Shown here in pieces: positions 1 through 5,724 of a DNA stretch of 6,296 nt (the stretch's first letter is position 1; each line of letters begins with the position of its first letter). A model generated the notes under the pieces. It was not told where the DNA came from. It ran no database searches and saw only the letters and a program-made list of their open reading frames with translations. Origin of the DNA: Phycisphaerales bacterium (GTDB lineage: Bacteria > Planctomycetota > Phycisphaerae > Phycisphaerales > SM1A02); assembly GCA_007127615.1 (NCBI GenBank), contig SKZB01000227.1:1-6296 (forward strand). The letters run 5' to 3'. The translations under genes were made by a program, and so were the position numbers.

Positions 1-646
1 GCGGCTCGGCGAGGGTCGGCACGTCTTCTGGACCGGTGCGGGCCGGCTCGTCCCCCGTGCGGTGGATCGGCGCGAGCAGGTACTCGATGTGTCGGGACAG
101 GAGATCATGACGAAGGACAAGGTGACCTTGCGCGTCAATCTCCTGGTCGGGTACCGCGTCAGTGATTCGGTCGAAGCGGTCACCGTCGTGAGCGACTTCA
201 GCCAGGCGCTCTACCGTGAGTCGCAGCTCGCGCTGCGATCGGCGATCGGAACCCGCACGCTCGATGAGCTTCTGTCGGACAAGGAGTCGATCGGCGGTGA
301 GGTGAAGGCCGTAATCGCACGTCGGGCGAGTGAGTTCGGCGTGAGCGTGCGCAGCGTCGGCCTGCGGGACATCATTCTGCCCGGCGAGATGAAGCTGATC
401 CTGAATCAGGTCATCACCGCCGAGAAGGAAGCGCAGGCGAACCTGATCCGCCGGCGCGAGGAAACGGCCGCGGCGCGCAGCCAGGCGAATACCGCCAAGC
501 TGCTTGCGGACAATCCCGTGCTCGCGCGGATGAAGGAACTCGAAGCGCTGCAGTCGATTCTGCAAGGTGCCAGGAGCACCTTCGTGTTCGGCTCGGGTGA
601 GTTGACCGGCCAGATCCGGCGGCTGATCGATCAGGAGCCGAACTGA
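1..646 (+). CDS. Slipin/stomatin (SPFH/Band 7) family protein, N-terminus outside the window
   Basis: The frame is already open at base 2 and runs 214 residues to a TGA at 644-646, so the start codon and the expected N-terminal membrane anchor lie upstream. The GTG at 62 is internal: the residues before it (GRHVFWTGAGRLVPRAVD) already match the family. The core reads REQVLDVSGQEIMTKDKVTLRVN, the classic slipin SPFH signature. It is followed by the oligomerisation region (LALRSAIGTRTLDELLSDK), the segment GVSVRSVGLRDIILPGEMK, and a charged, Ala/Glu/Arg-rich stretch (AEKEAQANLIRRREETAAARS) likely to form a coiled coil. Slipins are membrane-bound, ring-forming scaffolds linked to lipid microdomains and membrane-protease control; bacterial ones are often next to nfeD, which cannot be checked here. 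The family call is firm. The cellular role is inferred from the family. Confidence 0.93.
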   Translation, partial: RLGEGRHVFWTGAGRLVPRAVDRREQVLDVSGQEIMTKDKVTLRVNLLVGYRVSDSVEAVTVVSDFSQALYRESQLALRSAIGTRTLDELLSDKESIGGEVKAVIARRASEFGVSVRSVGLRDIILPGEMKLILNQVITAEKEAQANLIRRREETAAARSQANTAKLLADNPVLARMKELEALQSILQGARSTFVFGSGELTGQIRRLIDQEPN

Positions 647-700
647 GACTTTCCCGCGGTCGTCTGCTGCCGCGATATGCAGCGGCATGTCGCCCGAACC

Positions 701-756
701 GAACCGGAGCGTGGTGTGGTCCCGAGGGGCCCGCATCCGCTCCGGTTTCTTTCCTT
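701..756 (+). terminator. Probable intrinsic terminator after the slipin gene
   Basis: A perfect 10-bp inverted repeat pairs AACCGGAGCG (702-711) with CGCTCCGGTT (738-747). The right arm runs directly into a T-rich tail, TTTCTTTCCTT (746-756). The 26-nt loop can form its own small GC hairpin (718-722 with 727-731). The structure starts about 55 nt after the slipin stop and lies ahead of the hydrolase leader, which suits separate transcription of the two genes. The tail has C interruptions and the loop is long, so efficiency is uncertain. Confidence 0.55.
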
Positions 757-808
757 CGGGCCGATCCTGAATTGTCCGGGACGGTTTCCCAATCATCGTA
801 TGGAAACG

Positions 809-823
809 CCGCGCCCGGCGCGG
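809..823. repeat. 15-bp GC palindrome in the hydrolase leader
   Basis: CCGCGC (809-814) and GCGCGG (818-823) are perfectly complementary around a CCG spacer. It sits 10 bp upstream of the 12-bp repeat array. It could be a small hairpin in the leader or a protein-binding palindrome, but in GC-rich DNA chance occurrence is likely enough that no function is assigned. Confidence 0.35.
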
Positions 824-832
824 GACAATGGA

Positions 833-868
833 TATCACATGAGGTATCACACGAGGTATCACACGTCG
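833..868 (+). repeat. Three tandem 12-bp direct repeats upstream of the hydrolase gene
   Basis: Three consecutive units are TATCACATGAGG (833-844), TATCACACGAGG (845-856) and TATCACACGTCG (857-868). Units 1 and 2 differ at one base. Units 2 and 3 differ at two, both near the end of the unit, so TATCACA is invariant. The array ends 44 bp before the ATG at 913 and 32 bp before its ribosome binding site. Placement and regular spacing suggest an operator-like array, but a slippage-born microsatellite is equally possible. No matching regulator is recognised in the window. Confidence 0.6.
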
Positions 869-900
869 GCGGGCGCCGCCGATCTCTTCGCCCGAACTCT

Positions 901-905
901 GGAGG
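901..905 (+). promoter_or_regulatory. Ribosome binding site that fixes the hydrolase start
   Basis: GGAGG lies 7 nt upstream of the ATG at 913. No comparable motif supports the in-frame TTG at 772, which would add 47 residues without recognisable family character. A second in-frame ATG at 919 is possible but its 13-nt spacing is worse. Confidence 0.75.
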
Positions 906-912
906 ATGTGGC

Positions 913-2046
913 ATGTGGATGAAAGCATTCGTGATTTTCGGCGCTGTGACCATGTCCGCGCGGGGCGGTCTGCTGCCGGCCGCGCCCACGACGGGCACGA
1001 TGGCGGAGGCCGATGCCGCTCTGGTCGATCGTCAGGGGGACCAACCTTTTCTCGAGCAGGAGGTCACATTCTCCGGGGCGGAGGATTTTCAACTGAGCGG
1101 GACGTTGACCCTGCCCGACCGCGCCGCGGAGGATGAAGAGGCCGCGTTCGTCGGCGTTCTGCTTCTGCCCGGCTCCGGGCCGACCGATCGTAACGGCAAC
1201 CAGCCGCCGCGTCTGTTGACCAACCTGCTGCGCGATCTCGCCCACGACCTGGCCGAAGCCGGTGTGGCCACGTTGCGGTTCGATAAGCGGGCCTGTCTGG
1301 TGTACCACGAACGCTGGCCGCGCGGGAGTCTGGAAGCATTGAACGACTTTTTCGACTGGCCGCATTTTCTCAATGACGCCGCGGCGGCCCTTCGATTTCT
1401 GCAGGAGCACGATCGAGTGGATAGGGAGCGCACGATCATCCTCGGCCACAGTGAGGGTGGCTTGATCGCGCTTCAGGTTGCAGAGATGTTGGGTGAGGAC
1501 CATGAGGCGGGCGCGGCGCCGCCGCGCGGATTGATTCTGGCCGGAACCGCCGGCCGCACCCTTGATCATCTGCTCCGCGAGCAGATTTCGCGCACGGCCG
1601 CCCGGGTGGTGACCGATGAGGCGCAGCTGGAGCGCATCATGAAGGATCTCGAACGGGCGATGTCTGCGGTCAAGGACGACGAACCGATGCCCGACGATCT
1701 GCATCCGATGCTGGGCACGCTCTTTTCGCCGGCGGCGCGAAATGTCATTCGGGCGTACCTCACGGTCGATCCCCTGTCGTATGCCCGCACCTACGACGGG
1801 CCGGTGCTCGCGGTGAACGGCCAGTTCGATGCGCAGGTCAGCGCGGAGGTCGACCTGAAGCGATTGCGTGAAGCGCTGGAGAGTCGTGAATCGGGCTCGG
1901 TCACCGCGCGGGTGATTCCCGCGGCGAGTCACAACTTCAAGATCGTCGAATCACCCGATGATCCGGGATTCGTCGGGCCGGTCAGCCCGCAAATGCTTGC
2001 GATCATTCGCCAATGGATCAACGCGAGCACGGATGAGAGGTATTGA
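913..2046 (+). CDS. Alpha/beta hydrolase, serine esterase/S33-like, probably exported
   Basis: This 377-residue protein has the full alpha/beta-hydrolase layout. A strand leads into LLLPGSGPTDRNGN (83-96), the oxyanion-hole loop typical of EstD-like and Hydrolase_4 esterases. The nucleophile elbow is GHSEGG with Ser180. A helical cap follows at about 215-290. The acid is Asp306 in VLAVNGQFDAQ and the base is His340 in IPAASHNFK. All three catalytic residues are present. The N-terminus (MWMKAFVIFGAVTM...LPAAP) has one Lys and a short hydrophobic run, a weak signal-peptide candidate. The family cleaves esters, thioesters or peptides of small substrates; the actual substrate cannot be read from sequence. 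It is preceded by an apparent terminator and its own leader, and it converges with the exported protein gene on the other strand, so it is probably monocistronic. Confidence 0.9.
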   Translation: MWMKAFVIFGAVTMSARGGLLPAAPTTGTMAEADAALVDRQGDQPFLEQEVTFSGAEDFQLSGTLTLPDRAAEDEEAAFVGVLLLPGSGPTDRNGNQPPRLLTNLLRDLAHDLAEAGVATLRFDKRACLVYHERWPRGSLEALNDFFDWPHFLNDAAAALRFLQEHDRVDRERTIILGHSEGGLIALQVAEMLGEDHEAGAAPPRGLILAGTAGRTLDHLLREQISRTAARVVTDEAQLERIMKDLERAMSAVKDDEPMPDDLHPMLGTLFSPAARNVIRAYLTVDPLSYARTYDGPVLAVNGQFDAQVSAEVDLKRLREALESRESGSVTARVIPAASHNFKIVESPDDPGFVGPVSPQMLAIIRQWINASTDERY

Positions 2047-2051
2047 GGGAA

Positions 2052-2123
2052 AGGCACGGAGGCACGGAGGCACGGAGCGACGAAGCGACGAAGCGACGGA
2101 GGGGCGGAGTGACGGAGAGGCGG
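2052..2123 (+). repeat. Nine tandem 8-bp repeat units (cluster A)
   Basis: Nine 8-bp units run in perfect phase, starting 6 bases after the hydrolase stop. In order they are AGGCACGG three times, AGCGACGA twice, AGCGACGG, AGGGGCGG, AGTGACGG and AGAGGCGG. The shared pattern is A-G-N-N-R-C-G-R. Because 8 is not a multiple of 3, all frames cycle through the same low-complexity peptide (RHGGTEARSDEATKRR-like). The open frames across it are artefacts and should not be called genes. Clusters B and C contain the same units on the same strand. Confidence 0.9.
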
Positions 2124-2141
2124 AGAATGTCTGAAGGGTGC

Positions 2142-2169
2142 CATGCTTCGTCCCGCAGGGCGAAGCATG
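2142..2169. terminator. Strong hairpin between convergent genes, possible bidirectional terminator
   Basis: CATGCTTCG (2142-2150) pairs perfectly with CGAAGCATG (2161-2169). After a single bulged T at 2151, CCC (2152-2154) pairs with GGG (2158-2160) around a GCA loop, giving a 12-bp stem with a triloop. It lies in the 144-bp gap between the 3' ends of the hydrolase and the exported protein genes, where a shared terminator is expected. Neither side carries a T tract, so it may instead act as a 3'-end-stabilising or REP-like palindrome. Confidence 0.5.
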
Positions 2170-2190
2170 TGGTGGTTGTCCGGTTCGCGT

Positions 2191-3246
2191 TCAACTGTCC
2201 GGGCAGTCGCCCCACTGGGCGAGCACGTTGAGCAGGTCGAGCAGATCCACTTCTCCGTTCTGATTGATGTCCTCCGGGCAGTTCTGATCGGGGCAGTCCC
2301 CCCATGCTTCCAACACGCGGAGCAAATCCTGCACATCGACCCGGCCGGACCCGGTGATGTCGGAGGGACATTCTCCGAGATCCGGAACGATGGTTTCAAA
2401 AATGCGCCCTTCGACGGGGCCGCCGATGAAGAAGCGCCGGTTGTCCTCCGGATCACGCGCGAGTCCGCCGATCTGAATGGGGCCGTCGACGATCACGAAG
2501 TGTTCGATGGTCCGGAACGTGGTCAGGTCGGATCGGAGCACCGCGCGGGAGAGGGTTTGGGCGGGCCCGGTTTCGTTGGGCAATCGGGTGTACCAGAAGT
2601 GATGATGGCCGGAATTGTCGGTTCGTTCAAACACCATCCCCTGCATGAACGGGGCGCCGTTCGTTTCGGCGATGAGATCTCCGTCCAGGTTGTAGACCTG
2701 CTTGCCCTGCAGCAGGAGATGGGGTTCACCGGCGTGTTCGAAGATGGCCACGGGCGGCGCGGAGATGTTGGCGATCGCGCCGCCGATGAAAATGCTGGTC
2801 CAGTTACTGCGCGAAAGAAATGGCGAGCCGTTGTAGATTTCCTCACCGAAGCCGAGGAATCCTCCCTGCGTTCCGGCGTAGAGCGAACCGTTGTAGTCGA
2901 GACTGTCCAGGAGCGTGTACGGCGCCCCGCCGACCAGATCGAGTGTTTCCAGGTCAAAGTAGTACGACGCGTCGGGTGCCCCCAGCGCGCTCGCCACCGC
3001 CAGGTGACCGGTCTCATCCACCACCATCGCGGTCAGCGGGACCAGCGGCTGCGGTCGGTCGGGCAACGACACGGAGCGCTCCGCCTCAATGTAGGTGATG
3101 CGCGGGGGATCCGCGTTGGGTGCGGCCTGAACGGCTCCGTTGAGCAGCGCCATCTGGCATGCCAAGAGAACGGCGGACGTCGACAAACCGGTTCTCAGCG
3201 GCGGGCGGAAACGCTCGGCGGCATCGCGGCGGTCATGGGTGAACAC
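2191..3246 (-). CDS. Exported protein with C-terminal dockerin-like (GC-type) EF-hand pair
   Basis: The predicted protein has 351 residues. The GTG start at 3246 is chosen because AAGGAG sits 8 nt upstream; the frame stays open further upstream but only as a shadow of the polymerase gene. An Arg-rich n-region, hydrophobic segment STSAVLLACQMALL and AVQA-AP site indicate a signal peptide cleaved near residue 41. Residues 50-285 are beta-rich with recurring turn motifs (VVDETGHLAVAS, YNGSLYAGTQGG, NLDGDLIAET), suggesting a propeller-like fold. No catalytic motif is recognised. The C-terminus holds two calcium-loop repeats, DITGSGRVDVQDLL (296-309) and DINQNGEVDLLDLL (326-339), each framed by Cys and ending in W-G-D-C. 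Similar tails are widespread on secreted Phycisphaerae proteins and are thought to mediate attachment or sorting. The function of the body is unknown. Confidence 0.88.
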   Translation of the reverse strand: MFTHDRRDAAERFRPPLRTGLSTSAVLLACQMALLNGAVQAAPNADPPRITYIEAERSVSLPDRPQPLVPLTAMVVDETGHLAVASALGAPDASYYFDLETLDLVGGAPYTLLDSLDYNGSLYAGTQGGFLGFGEEIYNGSPFLSRSNWTSIFIGGAIANISAPPVAIFEHAGEPHLLLQGKQVYNLDGDLIAETNGAPFMQGMVFERTDNSGHHHFWYTRLPNETGPAQTLSRAVLRSDLTTFRTIEHFVIVDGPIQIGGLARDPEDNRRFFIGGPVEGRIFETIVPDLGECPSDITGSGRVDVQDLLRVLEAWGDCPDQNCPEDINQNGEVDLLDLLNVLAQWGDCPDS

Positions 3247-3254
3247 GGTGATCG

Positions 3255-3260
3255 CTCCTT
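3255..3260 (-). promoter_or_regulatory. Ribosome binding site for the exported dockerin-like protein
   Basis: On the minus strand AAGGAG is placed 8 nt before the GTG at 3246. It selects this GTG over several upstream in-frame possibilities and puts a complete signal peptide at the N-terminus. Confidence 0.75.
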
Positions 3261-3382
3261 CGGGAAGATCGTGTAGCGCAGGGGGGGAACGAAACCGCCG
3301 CAGAAAGTCGCTCGGGGCGAATGAATGTACACATCCGCCTGCCCCACAAGCGTGCCTGGACCCGAACGCCCGTTCCTCAGCA

Positions 3383-3397
3383 TGTTTCGAAGAAACA
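3383..3397. promoter_or_regulatory. 15-bp palindrome, possible operator
   Basis: TGTTTC (3383-3388) and GAAACA (3392-3397) are perfect inverted arms around GAA. It stands out as AT-rich in GC-rich DNA and lies just downstream of the candidate -10 of the exported protein gene, a usual place for a repressor site. It may also fold as a small leader hairpin. No regulator can be named. Confidence 0.35.
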
Positions 3398-3408
3398 AAC
3401 CTGTTGAG

Positions 3409-3437
3409 AGTATGCCCCGCACCACCCCCGAATGCAA
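3409..3437 (-). promoter_or_regulatory. Weak candidate promoter for the exported protein gene
   Basis: On the minus strand TTGCAT (3437-3432) and CATACT (3414-3409) are separated by 17 bp. They match the sigma-70 consensus at 3 of 6 and 4 of 6 positions. This would give a leader of roughly 155 nt. The match is weak and no other supporting element is visible. Confidence 0.25.
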
Positions 3438-3554
3438 GAAAAACCAGGCAACAGACTTCGCCAATACATGAGCTGTCGGCGATGTTAATCTGGGTGTTCT
3501 GCGTACGCCGCTGAATCCACCCCGACCGATTCACGCCGGTCGAACCGCCGCACC

Positions 3555-4775
3555 TCACGCCGGCAGCGTCAGATCCGGAATACTCTTGAACGCGATCCGC
3601 GTCGGCGCGGTCTTTCGTGAGTCGTGCATCGATCCGGGGTAGACCGCCGCCCGGCCGAACTTCGTGTTGATCGCATCCATCGTCTGCGCGAGCTGCAATC
3701 GCTTCTGCGCGCCCGGGAAGAGCGGCGGCGCCACGCTCGCGTTCGCTTCCAGCTCGTGCAACGTGATCGACACCCGCAGCGGCGTGCCCGGCAGCACCCG
3801 CGCTGCACCCAACGGCCAGATCGAGCCGAACGCTTCCATCAACGCCATCGTATCCCGGGTCACCGGAAGTTTGACCGTGCGACTGAAGGACCGATCGTTG
3901 AGACACCGGACGCCGACCGTCATCTGCCGGGTCCAATAATCAAGCGATCGCAATCGCATCGCGGCCTTGTTGAGCAGTCGCACCAGCACGCCGCGCGCCC
4001 CGTCCGGCGTGCGCCGCTCGGGCGACAGAACGTGCTGATGCCCGAGCGATCGCCGGTGCGTCGGCGGCTCCCAGACATCCTCGCCGCGCAGCCAGCGGAA
4101 CCAGACCCGGCCGATCACACTCTGCCAGATCGCCAGCATCTCTCCCTCCGAAAGCGCGCAAAGTTGCTCGACCGAATCCACCCCGCGCGCCAGCAGGCGC
4201 TGGTGCATGCGCGGCCCGATGCCGGGCAGATCGCGCAGCGACAATCCGTGCAGCTTTCCCGGCAGATCCTTCCGCTCGATCACGACCAGACCATCCGGCT
4301 TCTCGAGCTCGGTGCCGACCTTGGCGAGAAACCGATTCGGCGCGACGGCGATGGATGATCGCAACTGCTCACCGACACACCCCGCAATGCTCGCCTTGAT
4401 CTGCCGCGCGAGTTCGACCGCCCGGTCCGGCTCGCGCTCCCGGCCCAGGAGCGTGCAGTGCAGTTCATCGATCGAGTGGATCGCGGCGACGGGCAGACAG
4501 CGCTCCACCGCACGGATGATCTGGTGGTGCAGGTGCACGTACGTTTCGGGGCGGGCCTCGACGAACGTGATCGCCGGACACAGCCGCCGGGCTTCACTGA
4601 CCCGCGTGCCGGTCTTCACGCCGTGGGCCTTGGCTTCGTAACTCGCGGCGATACAGCAGGTCGTCTCCGCCATCAGCGGTACCACGCCGATCGGCCGGCC
4701 GCGCAGTTCGGGCCGAAGCTGCTGCTCCGCCGAAGCGAAGTACGAGTTCAGATCCAGAAACAACGTGGTGAGCAT
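3555..4775 (-). CDS. dinB: Y-family translesion DNA polymerase (DinB/UmuC-type)
   Basis: The 406-residue protein has the Y-family order of domains. The first metal-binding motif is LFLDLNSYFAS (Asp8), and the second is SIDE (Asp103, Glu104), so the catalytic acids are intact. Phe13 is the likely steric gate. Conserved blocks SYEAKAHGVKTG (45-56) and SIAVAPNRFLAKVGTELEKPDG (141-162) follow, then a helix-hairpin-helix (LPGIGPRMHQRL, 183-194) and a little-finger domain (about 240-345). Its role is low-fidelity DNA synthesis past lesions. Asn10 instead of a second Asp and the tail MDAINTKFGRAAVYPG resemble UmuC, so the DinB symbol is a family-level label only. SVAPPLF (347-353) may be a degenerate beta-clamp motif. 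The ATG at 4775 fits the family N-terminus; upstream ATGs at 4835 and 4871 overlap or precede the promoter. No umuD, imuA or dnaE2 is visible nearby. Confidence 0.93.
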   Translation of the reverse strand: MLTTLFLDLNSYFASAEQQLRPELRGRPIGVVPLMAETTCCIAASYEAKAHGVKTGTRVSEARRLCPAITFVEARPETYVHLHHQIIRAVERCLPVAAIHSIDELHCTLLGREREPDRAVELARQIKASIAGCVGEQLRSSIAVAPNRFLAKVGTELEKPDGLVVIERKDLPGKLHGLSLRDLPGIGPRMHQRLLARGVDSVEQLCALSEGEMLAIWQSVIGRVWFRWLRGEDVWEPPTHRRSLGHQHVLSPERRTPDGARGVLVRLLNKAAMRLRSLDYWTRQMTVGVRCLNDRSFSRTVKLPVTRDTMALMEAFGSIWPLGAARVLPGTPLRVSITLHELEANASVAPPLFPGAQKRLQLAQTMDAINTKFGRAAVYPGSMHDSRKTAPTRIAFKSIPDLTLPA

Positions 4776-4830
4776 GACCTCAGGCGCCGCGGGAGGGACG
4801 GTTCGGTGGAATCCAGCCAGAACCCGAACA

Positions 4831-4858
4831 ATCATACTCCGCCGTCGCGGCCGGTCAA
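4831..4858 (-). promoter_or_regulatory. Near-consensus sigma-70-type promoter of the polymerase gene
   Basis: On the minus strand TTGACC (4858-4853) and TATGAT (4836-4831) each match the consensus at 5 of 6 positions and are separated by 16 bp. Transcription would start near 4824, leaving a leader of about 50 nt before the ATG at 4775. This placement supports the shorter start, since an ATG at 4835 lies inside the -10 element. It indicates that the polymerase is transcribed separately from the upstream GYF-like gene. Confidence 0.6.
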
Positions 4859-4896
4859 ATGCCCGGGCCATCGCCGATTCATGCGCTGCCGGCCCG

Positions 4897-5376
4897 TCAA
4901 AACGAAACCGCGACCAAGATCACGATCGCCAGTGAGATCGTCATTCCGGTGGCCCCGAGCCCGATGGCGATCCAGGCGTGCACGGTTCCCTTGCACGCCG
5001 GGTTCGCGCGCACCCGCCCCAGCCCGACCACGCCGAGGATCACCGCCACCAGGCCGATGGGCAGGCCGATCAGCGGCAGCAGCGCGGCAATCGAAACGTA
5101 GTAACCGATCAGCGCGGGCAGGTTGCGGTAAGGAATCAGCGAGCTGACGGATGAGTGATCATCGTGATGTGGAGACGCCGGATCCATCTCTCGAAAGAAC
5201 CGGTGCAGTTGCGGATCGTCCATCACCGGCCGAACGGCTCCGCCGGGTACTTCCACGAGGGACGCATTCCGCGGCACCCGGCTCTGCCGGACCCACGCCT
5301 CGATCGTGTCCATCGACACCGGGCCGTACTCGTTTCCGTCCGGCAGGCGCAGTCGGTACCGGATCGCTTCGGTCAT
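4897..5376 (-). CDS. GYF_2-like / DUF4190-like small membrane protein
   Basis: The protein has 159 residues. Residues 6-45 (YRLRLPDGNEYGPVSMDTIEAWVRQSR...NASLV) match the bacterial GYF_2 pattern: a short beta domain with Y-G-P-V and a W-V helix followed by a polar strand, thought to bind peptides. A His/Asp/Ser-rich linker (67-79) leads to hydrophobic segments at about 86-119 and 133-157, separated by GRVRANPACKGTVHAW. That arrangement, with the Gly-rich ILGVVGLGRV, resembles DUF4190. The soluble domain is therefore probably cytoplasmic and anchored by C-terminal helices. The ATG at 5376 is preceded by AGGA 7 nt upstream. The gene lies 121 bp upstream of the polymerase on the same strand, but that gap has its own promoter. 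No biochemical function is known to me; domain calls are from pattern recognition. Confidence 0.82.
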   Translation of the reverse strand: MTEAIRYRLRLPDGNEYGPVSMDTIEAWVRQSRVPRNASLVEVPGGAVRPVMDDPQLHRFFREMDPASPHHDDHSSVSSLIPYRNLPALIGYYVSIAALLPLIGLPIGLVAVILGVVGLGRVRANPACKGTVHAWIAIGLGATGMTISLAIVILVAVSF

Positions 5377-5387
5377 CGCGGCATCCT

Positions 5388-5403
5388 GCCCGATCGTTCG
5401 GGC
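5388..5403. promoter_or_regulatory. 16-bp palindrome upstream of the GYF_2-like gene
   Basis: GCCCGA (5388-5393) and TCGGGC (5398-5403) form a perfect 6-bp stem around TCGT. It sits 12 bp upstream of the ATG at 5376, immediately before the weak AGGA ribosome binding site. It could be an operator or a leader hairpin. A TTGACG at 5411-5406 on the minus strand resembles a -35 box, but no convincing -10 follows. Confidence 0.35.
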
Positions 5404-5467
5404 CCCGTCAACTTTCGTTCTGATCCGCCTCAGGAAATCGTGTGGGTGACCCGTACGGATTCAGAAA

Positions 5468-5543
5468 AGGCACGGAGGCACGGAGGGGCGAAGCGACGAA
5501 GGGACGAAGCGACGGAGGGGCGGAGGGAGGCGCCAAGTCACGA
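5468..5543 (+). repeat. 8-bp tandem repeats (cluster B)
   Basis: Seven in-phase units cover 5468-5523: AGGCACGG twice, AGGGGCGA, AGCGACGA, AGGGACGA, AGCGACGG and AGGGGCGG. Then come the degenerate AGGGAGGC and an out-of-phase AGTCACGA (5536-5543). The order of variants, with CACGG units first, GACGA units in the middle and GGGGCGG last, repeats that of cluster A, and the strand is the same. Confidence 0.88.
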
Positions 5544-5623
5544 AGCCCGACTCCTGGCTGACTGATGAACTTCAAAGTGACGAAGCTGAAAGATGGCATC
5601 GACCGCTTCGCCCTTTGATTTCC

Positions 5624-5716
5624 TTCGTGTTCTTCGTGTCCTTCGTGGTGAGAAAATGCGCGACGCGCTCCGTGAACAGATCAAAGGAAAGGGATTCGCC
5701 ACGAAGAGCACGAAGA
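5624..5716. repeat. Inverted pair of 9-bp CACGAAGRN repeats
   Basis: TTCGTG occurs at 5624, 5633 and 5642 with exact 9-bp spacing, and CACGAA occurs at 5700 and 5709, also 9 bp apart. The arms 5631-5648 and 5699-5716 are complementary at 16 of 18 positions around a 50-nt spacer. On the minus strand the left arm gives the TTKDTKNTKE-like peptide that appears in spurious proteins of many repeat-rich bacterial genomes. A secondary 8-bp inverted match (CCTTTGAT at 5612, ATCAAAGG at 5680) lies partly inside and is probably incidental. Confidence 0.8.
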
Positions 5717-5724
5717 TGGGATGG

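Larger units (their letters stand above)
3247..3554. other. 308-bp non-coding gap between two minus-strand genes
   Basis: This is the leader and promoter region of the exported protein gene and the downstream region of the polymerase gene. It contains a ribosome binding site (3255-3260), a 15-bp palindrome (3383-3397), a possible promoter (3409-3437) and a 6-bp inverted repeat CGACCG/CGGTCG (3523-3528, 3537-3542) that could mark the end of the polymerase transcript but lacks a T tract. A minus-strand open frame at 3195-3464 begins with TTG, has no ribosome binding site and overlaps the exported protein start, so it is not called. Confidence 0.6.

Noticed and set aside
772..912. Upstream extension of the hydrolase to a TTG at 772
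   Set aside because: The extra 47 residues include the peptide SHEVSHEVSHV encoded by the 12-bp repeats and have no family character, while GGAGG 7 nt before the ATG at 913 marks the start.
859..1932. 357-residue minus-strand frame opposite the hydrolase
   Set aside because: It is Arg/Gln/His-rich without domain character and lies antisense to a gene with an intact catalytic triad.
2052..2123. G-quadruplex element
   Set aside because: GG doublets recur, but there are no regular runs of three or more G, so only weak two-tetrad structures are possible.
2043..2231. Small RHGGTEARSDEATKRR-type protein
   Set aside because: The peptide is just the translation of the 8-bp repeat; similar frames at 5155-5565 and 5538-5871 have the same origin.
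2143..3276. 377-residue open frame on the plus strand opposite the exported protein
   Set aside because: It is antisense to a gene with signal peptide and EF-hand repeats, contains no recognisable domain, and long antisense frames are common in GC-rich DNA.
3195..3464. 89-residue minus-strand gene with a hydrophobic N-terminus
   Set aside because: TTG start without a ribosome binding site, overlaps the well-supported start of the exported protein, and has no recognisable domain.
3247..3936. Upstream extension of the exported protein to 581 residues
   Set aside because: It overlaps the polymerase gene and would bury the signal peptide 230 residues inside the protein; the GTG at 3246 has a good ribosome binding site.
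3624..4358. 244-residue plus-strand frame opposite the polymerase
   Set aside because: Low-complexity Arg/His/Pro composition and antisense to clear Y-family motifs.
5383..5411. TTGACG...CAGGAT promoter for the GYF_2-like gene
   Set aside because: The -35 is good, but the -10 matches at only 3 of 6 positions and would place the transcript start at the start codon.
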